A stretch of DNA of 64,000 nucleotides, from the NCBI GenBank assembly GCA_033239005.1, contig BSQZ01000096.1, forward strand, positions 1,482,575 to 1,546,574, given 5' to 3'. Below, one piece after another: positions 1-46,880 of this stretch. Every line of letters starts with the position of its first letter. Position 1 is the stretch's first letter. Under the pieces are notes generated by a model, which worked only from the letters and a program-made list of their open reading frames with translations, was not told the origin of the DNA and made no database searches. The stretch comes from Lamellibrachia satsuma (Eukaryota > Annelida > Polychaeta > Sabellida > Siboglinidae). A program made the translations under genes and the position numbers.

Positions 1-541
1 GACGGAGCTACAAAACGTGAATTTGACAGTGGCTGCGGAATTACCTGAAACAAAATGTTCAAGGCCTCGTCGTGTGTTGGCATTTACATGAAGATATATT
101 CTGTGAAAACAATACACATGTGTTATACGCTACACTGTCCTACTGAAAACACCTATCCCAGTAACATCAAAATGCTTTCATATAGAGCGCCTCTACTGGA
201 ATGAACGTCAAACTTTTGAAATTGTGGTCATGCCCAAATTTTAACGATAGGGCCTATATATTTAAGAAGAAGTAATATCCTAAACTAATCGATATAAAAC
301 ACTACCATCAAGTATAAATAATTATTTTAATCTATTTGCTTATATTTTAAAATTTGTTATCTGTTTAATGTACACAATTATATATACGCATTTTACGTGA
401 TGTATCAAGCTTACACGCCATAAAATAAGTCGGTGGTAGCTCAATTCATTGAATCATATCCTTATGTGATTATTTAATATAAAGTTTATGCAACGTATTA
501 TCATTTACCGTTGTTAATTATCCGACACTTTGATGTCGCAG

Positions 542-10399
<9,858 letters not shown>

Positions 10400-11395
10400 T
10401 ATCAGCAATCTGCACGGAGCGAGCGGCATATCCGATGCTCTCGTTAGGCAACGTGGTCGTGTCGACGGGCGATGTGATCGAACTGACGGGCGATGAGGTC
10501 GCGCTGACGGGCGATGTGGTCGCCCCGCGGTGTTGAAGAAAAACGCAGATCGTTGCGACATGCATGACAATCACTGACAGTCTTACTTTCACCCGCACAA
10601 AGTACATAATCGTTTTTTGTTGTTGGGCATTATGCAAACGAGCACGCAATGCCGTCATTGTTATGCACGTGGATTTTTATACAAACAAATTGACTCGCAA
10701 TTAGGTAGTGTGATAAACACGTTGGTTAACATATTATTAATGTAACTCAGCCCTACGCTGCTTATTTTGTACAAGCGATAGACAAGTACACGTAACAGTA
10801 CGGTACGGTCCAATGTGTATTAATTTGTATTGTGGGAAAACACCATCTCACAATAGTACAAACATTATATGTACGTTTCGTAAAGTTACTTTCAACGTCG
10901 AATTGTTTTCTGCTTGCCATATCTGGGCGATGTTCGGAGAAGACTTCTACTTTCTGTTTTGTTGATTCTATTCGTTCGAAGACATGGAATGGTCTCTATA
11001 GAAACTGCCACGTTGGCATCATCTCGCTTTGCATAGTTTTCGTTTCTGGAATTAGAATGTACATAATTAAACAAGCTACTACTGTATCCATCTATACTTT
11101 CACGTGATCACTCCAAGTGAGCACTTATCGTGTGCGCATATTAGACGATAGTGACATGTATCTATATAGTATTACATATACTTGCTTCAACAACCTGACG
11201 GCCATACTACATTGTGTGAAACATCACATTGTTCCCTCACGTACCATATTGTTGTGAGCACAAGATTGCTGTAAGCCATTATAGTTCAGCCCCATACATC
11301 CGAAACTGTCTGGGATTTGAGGGAACACACACACTGTCAGGCAGTCACAAAATACTTTATAGCATATATTGCTCTGGAGAAAAGTCACTGCAAGA
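10400..11395. other. Downstream of ClC-7: 3' UTR/intergenic
   Basis: Three or four copies of a 21-bp unit (CTGACGGGCGATGTGGTCGC) occur at about 10455-10525, just after the ClC-7 stop. I found no perfect AATAAA nearby and no recognisable gene. Confidence 0.6.
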
Positions 11396-11396
11396 G

Positions 11397-12098
11397 CTTT
11401 GCGACTCCTTGCACTACTTGTGACTCCTTGCACTACTTGTGACTCCTTGCACTACTTGTGACTCCTTGCACTACTTGTGACTCCGTGCACTACTTGTGAC
11501 TCCTTGCACTACTTGTGACTCCTTGCACTACTTGTGACTCCTTGCACTACTTGTGACTCCGTGCACTACTTGTGACTCCTTGCACTACTTGTGACTCCTT
11601 GTACTACTTGTGACTCCTTGCACTACTTGCGACTCCTTGCACTACTTGTGACTCCGTGCACTACTTGTGACTCCTTGCACTACTTGTGACTCCTTGCACT
11701 ACTTGTGACTCCGTGCACTACTTGTGACTCCTTGCACTACTTGTGACTCCTTGCACTACTTGTGACTCCGTGCACTACTTGTGACTCCGTGCACTACTTG
11801 TGACTCCTTGCACTACTTGTGACTCCTTGCACTACTTGTGACTCCTTGCACTACTTGTGACTCCGTGCACTACTTGTGACTCCTTGCACTACTTGTGACT
11901 CCTTGCACTACTTGTGACTCCTTGCACTACTTGTGACTCCGTGCACTACTTGTGACTCCTTGCACTACTTGTGACTCCTTGCACTACTTGTGACTCCTTG
12001 CACAACTTGTGACTCCTTGCACTACTTGTGACTCCGTGCACTACTTGTGACTCCTTGCACTACTTGTGACTCCGTGCACTACTTGTGACTCCATCCAC
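11397..12098. repeat. 19-bp minisatellite, about 37 copies
   Basis: Unit TTGCACTACTTGTGACTCC, very homogeneous, with a recurrent T/G variant (CTTGC or CGTGC). Confidence 0.97.
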
Positions 12099-12200
12099 TA
12101 CCCAGTCAGGGTTTGATAGGACAATAATCATTATGGCAATGACAACTCTATGCCTAACTGCCAGATGCACAAATGGTTCGTACCGTACGAAGACAATTAT

Positions 12201-12316
12201 GTGGACGTTTGACGTTGATCACGTAACTCGGAACAGTCATAAAAACATGCATAACAATTGTACGTAACTACGAATTCCTATTGTTCTGAGTCACGTAATC
12301 TACGTCAAACGTCTAC
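12201..12316. repeat. Imperfect inverted repeat, 35-bp arms
   Basis: Left arm 12201-12235 and right arm 12282-12316 are reverse complements with about 5 mismatches in 35. The loop is 46 bases. It could be a MITE remnant; no target duplication identified. Confidence 0.7.
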
Positions 12317-12519
12317 GAAATATCCATGGGCACCCGCCCACGCCGACAACATGCCATACACGCGAAACTGACGGAGATATGAAGGAACAGACAGACAGAC
12401 AGACAAACAGTCACAAACTATTATACACATATTAGAACGTGATCGAACACACGTTGGCATAGATACGCTAAATACCGAGCACGATGAAACAATCGTGAAC
12501 ACTGTATAGATGTCTAATG

Positions 12520-12612
12520 ACGAGTTCCCGGTCATGCGGCAGATGAACATCGCCACCAACAACGCCTTCGTTCGTCATCGTGTTCGCCATCGACGATCGC
12601 CAGTCCTCGACT
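12520..12612 (+). pseudogene. Fragment of Ras-like GTPase exon, frameshifted
   Basis: Reads EFPVMRQMNIATNNAF and, after a frameshift, VFAIDDRQS. This is closely similar to the switch II/alpha-2 region of the intact minus-strand GTPase exon at 53319-53492 (FPAMRQMNITNSNAF). No splice sites and no flanking exons of that gene occur here. Probably a partial duplication of the exon or of a paralogue. Confidence 0.8.
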
Positions 12613-12781
12613 GACAACTGACAACTTCGGCCGTACCAACGCTGCCAACAACACTGACATCATCCGCAATGTTAGATCCATCAAACAATACAATCGATGA
12701 GTCAATGAAACATGACTAATTATGATTACCCGTAGATAAATGGAATATTGTGCAATTGCAATGTCGACAACATCGACAAAC

Positions 12782-13380
12782 ACACGGCCATGTACGTATA
12801 CACAGCCATGTACGTATACACAGCCATGTACGTATACACAGCCATGTACGTATGCACAGCCATGTACGTATACACTGCCATGTACGTGTACACTGCCATG
12901 TACGTATACACAGCCATGTACGTATACACAGCCATGTACGTATACACAGCCATGTACGTATACACAGCCATGTACGTGTACACCGCCATGTACGTATACA
13001 CAGCCATGTACGTATACACTGCCGTGTACGTATACACTGCCATGTACGTATACACCGCCATGTACGTATACACTGCCATGTACGTGTACACAGCCATGTA
13101 CGTATACACAGCCATGTACGTATACACAGCCATGTACGTATACACTGCCATGTACGTATACACCGCCATGTACGTATACACAGCCATGTACGTATACATT
13201 GCCATGTATGTATACACTGCCATATACGTATACACAGCCATGTACGTATACACCGCCATGTACGTATACACTGCCATGTACGTATACACAGCCATGTACG
13301 TATATATACAGCCATGTACGTATACACCGCCATGTACGTATACACTGCCATGTACGTATACACTGCCATGTACGTATACT
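12782..13380. repeat. 18-bp minisatellite, about 33 copies
   Basis: Unit TGTACGTATACACAGCCA with CTGCCA, CCGCCA and GTGTAC variants. Being divisible by three, it is open in several frames on both strands. Each unit contains the palindrome TACGTA. Confidence 0.97.
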
Positions 13381-13444
13381 GAGTCCTCGTTGACCAAAGA
13401 CAGGTTTGTCTTAACCTACTCATGCACAGCTGCTACACTTTGAC

Positions 13445-13940
13445 TTAGTGTGCCCACCTTGCAATGCCACTGGCGTGGCACTGCAATGCCACTGCTGTGG
13501 CACTGCAAAGTCGGCACGATTGCTGTGGCTGCCTCATTCACGACAACTTCATTACAATGATTGCCAGATGGCTTTTTGTTGATCGTTTTATCTCAAAAAT
13601 CGATGATGTTGGAGCTATTGAAAGCTTGGGTTTATTTGTCAAGTTTTGTGATTGTGGTTTTGTCAAACAGACAAACTGCCGCTGATATAAATACATACAC
13701 ACTTATGTTTCGTCTTCTTCCTTGATCAATTGAGGCGTGACATAACTAAATTTGTTCCGTCATCTCGATGAATCGTCTCCATCCATCTAAATCTTCTGCC
13801 ATTCTCTCCTACTCTCGGCTGTTCAACTCTGACCTTTCGATATCTTTCTTCGTTTTCTCTTCGTGCGTACGAACGTACGTGCGTACATGCGCACGTGCGT
13901 ACGTGCGTACATGCGTACGTACGTACATATGGCCTCCGCT
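13445..13940. other. Spacer with short hairpins and GTAC/GCGT-rich tract
   Basis: Two adjacent hairpin sequences (TGCCACTGGCGTGGCA and TGCCACTGCTGTGGCA) lie at about 13463-13505. A CGTACGTGCGTAC-rich tract lies at 13862-13930. No gene recognised. Confidence 0.6.
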
Positions 13941-15190
13941 ATAGCATCCCCGGCGAGTGAAATATTCACAGAGAGCATGGCGAGGGGGGCCGTAAGCGTG
14001 GACTGGAGAACTGCCAACGTGACCCCCCATGGATACAAGAATAAGGGCATGAAATCCCAGCCCAGTAATTATAGGCCAGTGAGGCTCACATATATCCAAA
14101 GATATGGAGGCAATCGTCAGATATGCGATTGTATATCATCTCCGTAATGATGACCTGATTAAGACATCACAAAACGGATTTATGATAGGACGGTCATGTC
14201 TGACGAACCTTTTAGTGTATCTAGATAACGTCACTTCTTACATCGACGAAGGGCTGCCAGTGGACTCTATTTATTAAGATTTCAGCAAGGCCTTTGACCG
14301 GGATCCACACGGCCGGCTGGAGATGACATTAAATGCGCATGGGATTGGAGGAGACGTGAATAAATGGATATCTGGCAGAGTGTTTATAAATGGAACAAGC
14401 TCGGGATGGTCATCTGTTTAGAGTGGTGTACCCCAATGGTCAGTATTAGGGCCATTTATATTTGTAATATATATCAACAACATAGACGAGAGTGACTGTG
14501 AAAATCTTTTAAAAGGTGTTGATGACACAAAGCTGTTTAGCTGCGGACAAATATGTGCAGTATGGTGACAGAAATAGACAGTACGACTACTACACAGTAT
14601 GCATTGAAACATCACATGAAGACTAGGCTTGAACATAACAGACATGCTTGAAGTAACAGAGCAGTGTGTTAAAGCGTCCATATAGGAAAATGCTATGCAA
14701 AATACGACCAATGGAGCTATGGACAATTATACAAGTTCCGTGTATGACTGCATCTGGACTACAGCATTCAGGCAAGGCGTCCATTCAAACAAAAAGGCAA
14801 ACACTTGTTAGGAAGTGTGCAACGTAGGATGATACAGGGTTTAGTTATATGGACTACGCAAATAGGTTTAAACGTTGAACAGTTTAAGCGTCATCACCCT
14901 TGAGACTACGCGACTGACAGCCGACCTACTGGAAGTGTTAAAAATATTCAAAGGGATAGAACGCATACTTCCTGTTGGCTTCTACGTGACGGAGCATGCA
15001 CGCTCTGCAAGAAGACGGCCTCCATTCAGGGTCACCATAGTGCACTCAAGATTGGACATACGGAAGTACTCCTTCACCCAAAGGATTGTAGACAACTGAA
15101 ATAGACACCCGAAAGCAGTGGTTATGTCTAAGAACGTCATCCAATGCAAAGGACATATTGACAAATACTCGACGCACTGGGCGGAGGATT
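13940..15190 (+). pseudogene. Degenerate LINE reverse transcriptase (CR1/jockey-like)
   Basis: Reading across frames gives the standard order of a non-LTR reverse transcriptase: NYRPV(S)LT at about 14066, NGFMIGRSCLTNLLVYLDNV at about 14170-14230, YLDFSKAFD (with a stop) at about 14270, LNAHGIGGDVNKWI, SGVPQWSVLGP (PQGSVLGP motif mutated) and YINNIDES. The C-terminal LETTRLTADLLEVLKIFKG tail is at about 14900. Several stops and frameshifts make it dead. The catalytic YADD region is corrupted. Confidence 0.85.
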
Positions 15191-15487
15191 ATACGAGTCA
15201 ACGCTTAACTTCCTTACTCGTCATGTCCTCGACTACATCAAGTGTGTAGACAACAACGAATGACGTCACGTAAATGCGTCCTCGAATAAATGTTGTTGAA
15301 GTAGACACTTTAGGCCCTGACACATGCACGCGACGAGTCAAGAGTCAAAGAGTCAAGTGTCAAAGTCAACTTTGTCAAGTGGCTACGTCAACTCAACATT
15401 ACTATAAAGCTGATATTCGGGTCACTTTTGAACATATTCCCAGTGTGGGTAATTTGTGGCAAGGTTCCATTAGTTTGGAGTTGGACA

Positions 15488-16531
15488 ATGGCGAATGACT
15501 CGGCTCTGTTATCGACGGCGTCGTCTGTTCTGGAATATGTGGCTACATCTAACGCAAGCAACACGGGTGACTTCCGTAACGATCTGACGACCAGTCTATG
15601 GAGGTGGGTCTGGCCGCTGCTCTGCGTGACGGGACTCGTCGGTAACTCGCTCGTGCTACTCGTGTTGAGGCAGGACGGACTCGTGCGGACCTCGGCCAAC
15701 GTGTTCTTGACCGCCCTGGCCGTCGGGGACAGTCTTGTTCTGATAGTCGCGTCGGTTGTGGTCTACCCAATTTACGTATGGGGCTTCTGGATCCAAAATA
15801 CGAGTACATGGGCGTGTCACGCCGTCTTGCCAATACACCATACACTAATAACCGCGTCTATTTGGATCATTGCCGCGTTCACTGCCGAGCGCTGCGTCGC
15901 CACCCGCTCTCTGCTACTTAATCTTCGCATGCACACCCCGCGCAAGGCCGCCGTATGCTGCGCGTTGCTGTTGATTCTCGCCTTCGTCAAGAACCTGGAC
16001 CTCTGCTTCATATTCTCTTATGCCACGAACTCTTCGGGCAACGTCGTTTGCGACATCCCGGTGCGCTCCGTGGATTATATACTCAACTGCCGGCCTCTGA
16101 TTAACATCGCCCTCAACACCGCCATGCCGTCATGTATTGTTCTCGCATGCAACTGGGCGATAGTGAGGCAGCTACTGCGCAACCAGATGCCGACGGCCGT
16201 GCGACAATCCGTGACGCGCACCACACTCATGTGTCTGGGCGTGTCTTTTGCCTTCATCGTCTGTGTCGTTCCCATTGATGTTGTCATCGTCATCGACCGC
16301 TACTGGCCAATGACGTCACCGATAATGGATGTTGTGATCGGCTGCCTGATTCTCCTGCGATATGTCAATCACACCATCAACTTCTTCCTCTTCAGTCTGA
16401 CGAGTGGTCACTTCCGGAGCGAGTTGGTCGCGTTGTTTCGCAGTTGCATCCATCGCGGAGTCGCGTCGGCGGCTGTGGCTCGCGGGATGTCATCTCGACG
16501 GGGCTTTGAGGAACAATTAGAAGTGCGATAA
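15488..16531 (+). CDS. Single-exon rhodopsin-family (class A) G protein-coupled receptor, peptide-receptor-like
   Basis: An intact 347-codon frame starts at ATG 15488, which has A at -3 and G at +4. The N-terminus carries N-glycosylation sites (NDS, NAS). TM1 has the GN pair (residues 52-53), TM2 LAVGD with Asp81 (position 2.50), and TM3 begins near Cys110. The DRY position reads ERC (134-136), a change also common in invertebrate peptide receptors. TM7 reads NHTINFFLF in place of NPxxY, as in FMRFamide/GPR139-type receptors, followed by TSGHFRSEL. A Cys in NVVCDIP can form the conserved extracellular disulfide with Cys110. Ligand unknown. A dead paralogue lies at 48.3-49.6 kb. The open frame extends 20 codons upstream without another ATG. 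Confidence 0.9.
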   Translation: MANDSALLSTASSVLEYVATSNASNTGDFRNDLTTSLWRWVWPLLCVTGLVGNSLVLLVLRQDGLVRTSANVFLTALAVGDSLVLIVASVVVYPIYVWGFWIQNTSTWACHAVLPIHHTLITASIWIIAAFTAERCVATRSLLLNLRMHTPRKAAVCCALLLILAFVKNLDLCFIFSYATNSSGNVVCDIPVRSVDYILNCRPLINIALNTAMPSCIVLACNWAIVRQLLRNQMPTAVRQSVTRTTLMCLGVSFAFIVCVVPIDVVIVIDRYWPMTSPIMDVVIGCLILLRYVNHTINFFLFSLTSGHFRSELVALFRSCIHRGVASAAVARGMSSRRGFEEQLEVR

Positions 16532-17257
16532 AATGAAGATTGCTGATATTTATGTTGTTAAAGCAGTCTATGCGTTATTGCATTTCGTTTATGCTTCGCT
16601 GAACGTTATGCCCGACGACTTTTCCGCAGTCTTTTGTCGAATACATAAATATGATAAACGGACGTAAATTACTTTATTTTTGTTATGCTATTAATGTCCG
16701 ACATTTCGATATCTTCTTGTACACGTCTTTTCATTTGGACGTCAAGTGCCTTCTTAATGTCATTTTAATTGGTAAACATGCGCATTTTTAGTAACGATGA
16801 ATTAGTTTGTCGTCGTACCGAATGTTGTAACACACAAGAAATGTATCGGGTTTACAGAAATGGCAGACTAACCTGTGACGTGATAGAGTATGAGTAACAT
16901 AATGATATATTGGCTATCGTATTTTCGCAAAAATATTGAAGTTCATTCATTCACAGGCGTCGAAATTACGGGTGCTTGACTATAAACAAGGAGGTTAAAC
17001 CCGCCCCGCCTCCCCCCCCCCCAAAAAAAGACACCTGAATTCTGTATCATTCTTTTAGCATTAAATTGCAGAGCAATATCTGCAAATGTTCAGAACTTAC
17101 TCCTGTGAGTGTGCGCCTTGGACAAAATTAACCACAGTGCAATAACATATTCAAATAACAAAGGGAGTTAAATCAGAGCATCTTAGATGCATAGCTTACG
17201 TATTTGAACGTGTGAGGGTGTATTATATTTATCTAAACAAAACGCTTGCGATAGGCA
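16532..17257. other. 3' flank of the receptor gene
   Basis: The first roughly 200 bases match the 3' flank of the receptor pseudogene at 49.3-49.6 kb. A poly-C/poly-A tract lies at 17010-17030. No other feature. Confidence 0.6.
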
Positions 17258-17305
17258 CGGACGGACGGACGGACGGACTGACGGACGGACGGACGGACGG
17301 ACGGA
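17258..17305. repeat. (GGAC)n microsatellite
   Basis: About 11 GGAC units with one CTGA interruption. Confidence 0.9.
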
Positions 17306-17407
17306 TGAATGTGCAACATATTTCACAAATGCATTCATATTTTCAATAGCTACGACCGGTTCGAATTTCTGTCAAACTCATTGTAATTGCCACGATAAAG
17401 ATTAATT

Positions 17408-19782
17408 TAGGTGAACCGTCGAACACAGTTGACAGGAACCGACGTAGCAGTAGTGGCGCCACACAGTTGACAGGAACCAACGTAGCAGTAGTGGCGCCAC
17501 AGAGTTGACAGAAACCAACGTAGCAGAAGTGGCACCACACAGTTGACAGAAACCAACGTAGCAGAAGTGGCACCACACAGTTGACAGAAACCAACGTTGC
17601 AGTAGTGGCACCACACAGTTGACAGAAACCAACGTAGCAGTAGTGGCGCCACACAGTTGACAGAAACCAACGTAGCAGAAGTGGCACCACACAGTTGACA
17701 GAAACCAACGTTGCAGTAGTGGCACCACACAGTTGACAGAAACCAACGTAGCAGTAGTGGCGCCACACAGTTGACAGGAACCAACGTAGCAGTAGTGGCA
17801 CCACACAGTTGACAGGAACCAACGTAGCAGTAGTGGCGCCACACAGTTGACAGAAACCAACGTAGCAGTAGTGGCACCACACAATTGGCAGGAACCAACG
17901 TAGCAGTAGTGGCGCCACACAGTTGACAGAAACCAACGTAGCAGTAGTGGCACCACACAATTGACAGGAACCAACGTAGCAGTAGTGGCGCCACACAGTT
18001 GACAGGAACCAACGTAGCAGTAGTGGCGCCACACAGTTGACAGGAACCAACGTAGCAGTACTGGCGCCACACAGTTGGCAGGAACCAACGTAGCAGTAGT
18101 GGCACCACACAATTGGCAGGAACCAACGTAGCAGTAGTGGCGCCACACAGTTGGCATGAACCAACGTAGCAGTAGTGGCGCCACACAGTTGACAGGAACC
18201 AACGTAGCAGTAGTGGCGCCACACAGTTGACAGGAACCAACGTAGCAGTAGTGGCGCCACACAGTTGACAGGAACCAACGTAGCAGTAGTGGCACCACAC
18301 AGTTGACAGGAACCAACGTAACAGTAGTGGCGCAACACAGTTGGCAGGAACCAACGTAGCAGTAGTGGCGCCACACAGTTGGCAGGAACCAACGTAGCAG
18401 TAGTGGCACCACACAGTTGGCAGGAACCAACGTAGCAGTAGTGGCGCCACACAGTTGGCAGGAACCAACGTAGCAGTAGTGGCGCCACACAGTTGGCAGG
18501 AACCAACGTAGCAGTAGTGGCGCCACACAGTTGACAGGAACCAACGTAGCAGTAGTGGCGCCACAGAGTTGGCATGAACCAACGTAGCAGTAGTGGCGCC
18601 ACACAGTTGGCAGGAACCAACGTAGCAGTAGTGGCGCCACACAGTTGGCAGGAACCAACGTAGCAGTAGTGGCGCCACACAGTTGACAGGAACCAACGTA
18701 GCAGTAGTGGCACCACACAGTTGACAGGAACCAACGTAACAGTAGTGGCGCAACACAGTTGGCAGGAACCAACGTAGCAGTAGTGGCGCCACACAGTTGG
18801 CAGGAACCAACGTAGCAGTAGTGGCACCACACAGTTGGCAGGAACCAACGTAGCAGTAGTGGCGCAACACAGTTGGCAGGAACCAACGTAGCAGTAGTGG
18901 CGCCACACAGTTGGCAGGAACCAACGTAGCAGTAGTGGCGCCACACAGTTGACAGGAACCAACGTAGCAGTAGTGGCGCCACAGAGTTGGCATGAACCAA
19001 CGTAGCAGTAGTGGCGCCACACAGTTGGCAGGAACCAACGTAGCAGTAGTGGCGCCACACAGTTGGCAGGAACCAACGTAGCAGTAGTGGCGCCACACAG
19101 TTGGCAGGAACCAACGTAGCAGTAGTGGCGCCACACAGTTGACAGGAACCAACGTAGCAGTAGTGGCGCAACACAGTTGGCAGGAACCAACGTAGCAGTA
19201 GTGGCGCCACAGAGTTGGCATGAACCAACGTAGCAGTAGTGGCGCCACACAGTTGGCAGGAACCAACGTAGCAGTAGTGGCGCCACACAGTTGACAGGAA
19301 CCAACGTAGCAGTAGTGGCGCCACAGAGTTGGCATGAACCAACGTAGCAGTAGTGGCGCCACACAGTTGACAGGAACCAACGTAGCAGTAGTGGCGCCAC
19401 ACAGTTGGCAGGAACCAACGTAACAGTAGTGGCGCCACACAGTTGGCAGGAACCAACGTAGCAGTAGTGGCACCACACAGTTGGCAGGAACCAACGTAGC
19501 AGTAGTGGCGCCACACAGTTGGCAGGAACCAACGTAGCAGTAGTGGCACCACACAGTTGGCAGGAACCAACGTAGCAGTAGTGGCGCCACACAGTTGACA
19601 GGAACCAACGTAGCAGTAGTGGCGCCACACAGTTGGCATGAACCAACGTAGCAGTAGTGGCGCCACACAGTTGGCAGGAACCAACGTAGCAGTAGTGGCG
19701 CCACACAGTTGGCATGAACCAACGTAGCAGTAGTGGCGCCACACAGTTGGCATGAACCAACGTAGCAGTAGTGGCATGACAA
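17408..19782. repeat. 38-bp satellite-like array, about 62 copies
   Basis: Unit contains GGCGCCACACAGTTGACAGG and AACCAACGTAGCAGTAGT. Variants (GGCACC, TTGGCAGG, GGCATG, CAGAAAC) occur in patterns. Because 38 is not divisible by three and the minus-strand unit lacks stops, all three minus frames stay open for about 790 codons. I treat these as repeat artefacts: no splice sites, no family resemblance, repeat-only composition. Confidence 0.97.
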
Positions 19783-19799
19783 ATGATAAATGTTATGAT

Positions 19800-20017
19800 C
19801 TTTTGGGTGGCTCCTACGATAGCGACCAGTTTTGAGCTGAGTAGTTTTTTGTTGTGTATTGTATTACTTTGTTGATTATTTAGTAATTGTTATTGTATGT
19901 TGCACAGTTCAATATTTGTATGTATCATGTATATCTCTATAATTTATATTGCCTTTCAGTGTAATGTATCTACGTTTTTCTGCTGTTGGGACAAGTAAAA
20001 TTATCCTTATCCTTTAA
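19800..20017 (+). mobile_element. Probable LINE 3' end remnant
   Basis: An AT-rich stretch ends GGGACAAGTAAAATTATCC TTATCC, like the 3' tails (...AATAAA-TTATC repeats) of many invertebrate LINEs. No coding part remains. It is followed by three ATGTTCCGTAC repeats. Confidence 0.4.
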
Positions 20018-20204
20018 ACATGTTCCGTACATGTTCCGTACATGTTCCGTACATGCATATCAATTAATAGAGATTATCCGAAATGATATCTGGAGTCACT
20101 GGGGGAATACTAATCCAATGACAGGCTGTTAGAGAACAATCGCGTACCGTTTAAATCACAAATACGAGTCCGAAATTATGTGTTTACACATTATCGCAAT
20201 AACT

Positions 20205-20905
20205 GCAACACACCGTCCATTCAACCATTCACAGCACATTCAACCATTCATGCACCGTCCATTCAACAATTCATTCACAGCACAATCAACCATTCATGCA
20301 CCGTCCATTCAACCTTTCATTCACAGCACAATCAACCATTCATGCACCGTCCATTCAACCATTCATTCACAGCACATTCAACCATTCATTCACAGCACGT
20401 TCAACCATTCATGCACCGTCCATTCAACCATTCATTCACAGTACAATCAAACATTCATGTTTCGTACATTCAAACATTCATTCACCGTCCATTCAACCAT
20501 TCATTCACCGTCCATTCAACCATTCATTCACCGTACATTCAACAATTCATGCACCGTCCATTCCACCTTTCATTCACCGTACATTAAACCATTCATGCAC
20601 CGTACATTCAACAATTCATTCAACGTTATTAAAATATTCATTCACCGTATATACAACCATTCATTCACCGTAATTCAACCATTCATTCACCGTAGTTCAA
20701 CAATTCATTCACCGTAGTTCAACCATTCATTCACCGTACATTCAACCATTCATTCACCGTCCATTCAACCATTCATTCACCGTCCATTCAACCATTCATT
20801 CACCGTCCATTCAACCATTCATTCACCGTCCATTCAACCATTCATGCACCGTCCATTCAACCATTCATGCACCGTACATTCAACCATTCATTCACCGTAC
20901 ACAAC
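20205..20905. repeat. 23-bp minisatellite, about 30 copies
   Basis: Unit approximately CCGTCCATTCAACCATTCAT TCA, with many variants (CAGCACATTC, GTACATT). The left half is more divergent than the right half. Confidence 0.93.
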
Positions 20906-21717
20906 TAATTGACATAAACCACGCAATGGTAACTGACGATCGATCACGCGCTGGCCCAGGTACGTGATTGTTTACTGCGCACGACAAACAATCGCGGGCC
21001 AATGTGTTGCTATCGACAGTACGTAGACTCTGCAGGGACATGCAAACGTTATTTTGAAGAAACACGAAAAAATATAAATCGCATATGTAATGCAAGATAG
21101 TGCTAAATTTGTGTTGCCAGTTGCGCCTTTGTGCGACTGTGTCAGTGCATATTACACAACATTTGTTGCTACGGTTCCATTTTCGGATCGGTTCAACAAC
21201 GGTTCCGCCAGCCATGTGAACACGCGAATCTAGTGTTGTTTAATTGCAGACCAGCGTACATTGAACGACTGATCGGTTTTAATTCTAATAAACACAAGGC
21301 TCCGACCGACACAAACCGCTTACTGTGTGTCAAATCGAGGCACGCCAGAAATTGTCCGTTTTATCTGTCTTTTTTAAGAAATCCTGTCCATGTTAATTTA
21401 AACATATATTGTGGATTCGAAGACGAATGACATTTAGATCGTGTTGATCTCGCGCCATCGGCAGGGCAGCATACAATAAAGGCCGCCAACAAATGTGTCC
21501 GCCCACAGATGTACGATAACTTGTGTAATAGCGCTATCGAATCACAGAGAAGACCGGTTTTTCCTCCTTCCTTTTTGCTGAATAGATATCAGTTACGTTC
21601 ACACAGAGACATTCACTCTACGCCACCGGACTGATTCACACGCTTGAACAACAGACACAGCTCCAACAGACGCCTGCGAATACTTCCAAGCGTGAACGCA
21701 GTCAGACCTGTTGTGGC
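20906..21717. other. Upstream region of the EGF/chitin-binding gene
   Basis: No coding feature recognised. It should contain the promoter and 5' UTR of the gene starting at 21718, but I see no convincing TATA box or initiator to place the start of transcription. Confidence 0.4.
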
Positions 21718-46382
<24,665 letters not shown>

Positions 46383-46578
46383 TCAGCAACGTCATAGCGA
46401 GAACAACACCAGCAACGTCGTAGCTAGAACAACACCAGCAACGTCATAGCGAGAACAACACCAGCAACGTCATAGCTAGAACAACACCAGCAACGTCCTA
46501 GCGAGAACAACACCAGCAACGTCATAGCTAGAACAACACCAGCAACGTCACAGCGAGAACAACACCAGCAAGTCATAG
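46383..46578. repeat. 26-bp minisatellite, about 7-8 copies (proposed 3' UTR)
   Basis: Unit AGCAACGTCATAGCGAGAAC AACACC, alternating GCGAG and GCTAG variants. It begins directly after the proposed stop. Confidence 0.93.
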
Positions 46579-46705
46579 CGAAAACGTTTGATATTACGCG
46601 GCTTCAGCACAGTTGATGCTTCCGTAGTCGGCCTTCCCTCGACGCGACCAAGTAACTTAACATCGCTGACTGGACAAAGCCGAAGTGTATCGATTAACTA
46701 ACTTT

Positions 46706-46840
46706 ATTTCTTAGCATCCGAGTTACTAACTTTAATTCTTAACATCAGAGTTACTAACTTTAATTCTTAACATCAGAGTTACTAACTTTAATTCTTAGCA
46801 TCGGAGTTACTAACTTTAATTCTTAACATCAGAGTTATCT
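46706..46840. repeat. 28-bp minisatellite, about 5 copies
   Basis: Unit GTTACTAACTTTAATTCTTA ACATCAGA. Confidence 0.9.
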
Positions 46841-46880
46841 CCATTCACAGTATCTATGACACGCACGACTTGCCGAGAAG

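Noticed and set aside
11397..12098. CRISPR array
   Set aside because: Contiguous identical 19-bp units with no unique spacers and no cas genes; the genome is eukaryotic. The same applies to all other arrays here.
12716..13443. Repeat-coded frames on both strands (YTYMAV, MYVYTA)
   Set aside because: 18-bp minisatellite open in several frames at once on both strands, the mark of a repeat rather than a gene.
15428..15487. Upstream extension of the receptor (NIFPVWVICGKVPLVWSW)
   Set aside because: The frame is open but has no ATG; the first ATG at 15488 has a strong context and gives a normal N-terminus.
17343..19782. Three overlapping minus-strand open frames of about 790-805 codons
   Set aside because: They are the same 38-bp repeat read in three frames; no domain, no splice sites, and openness follows from the unit lacking stops.
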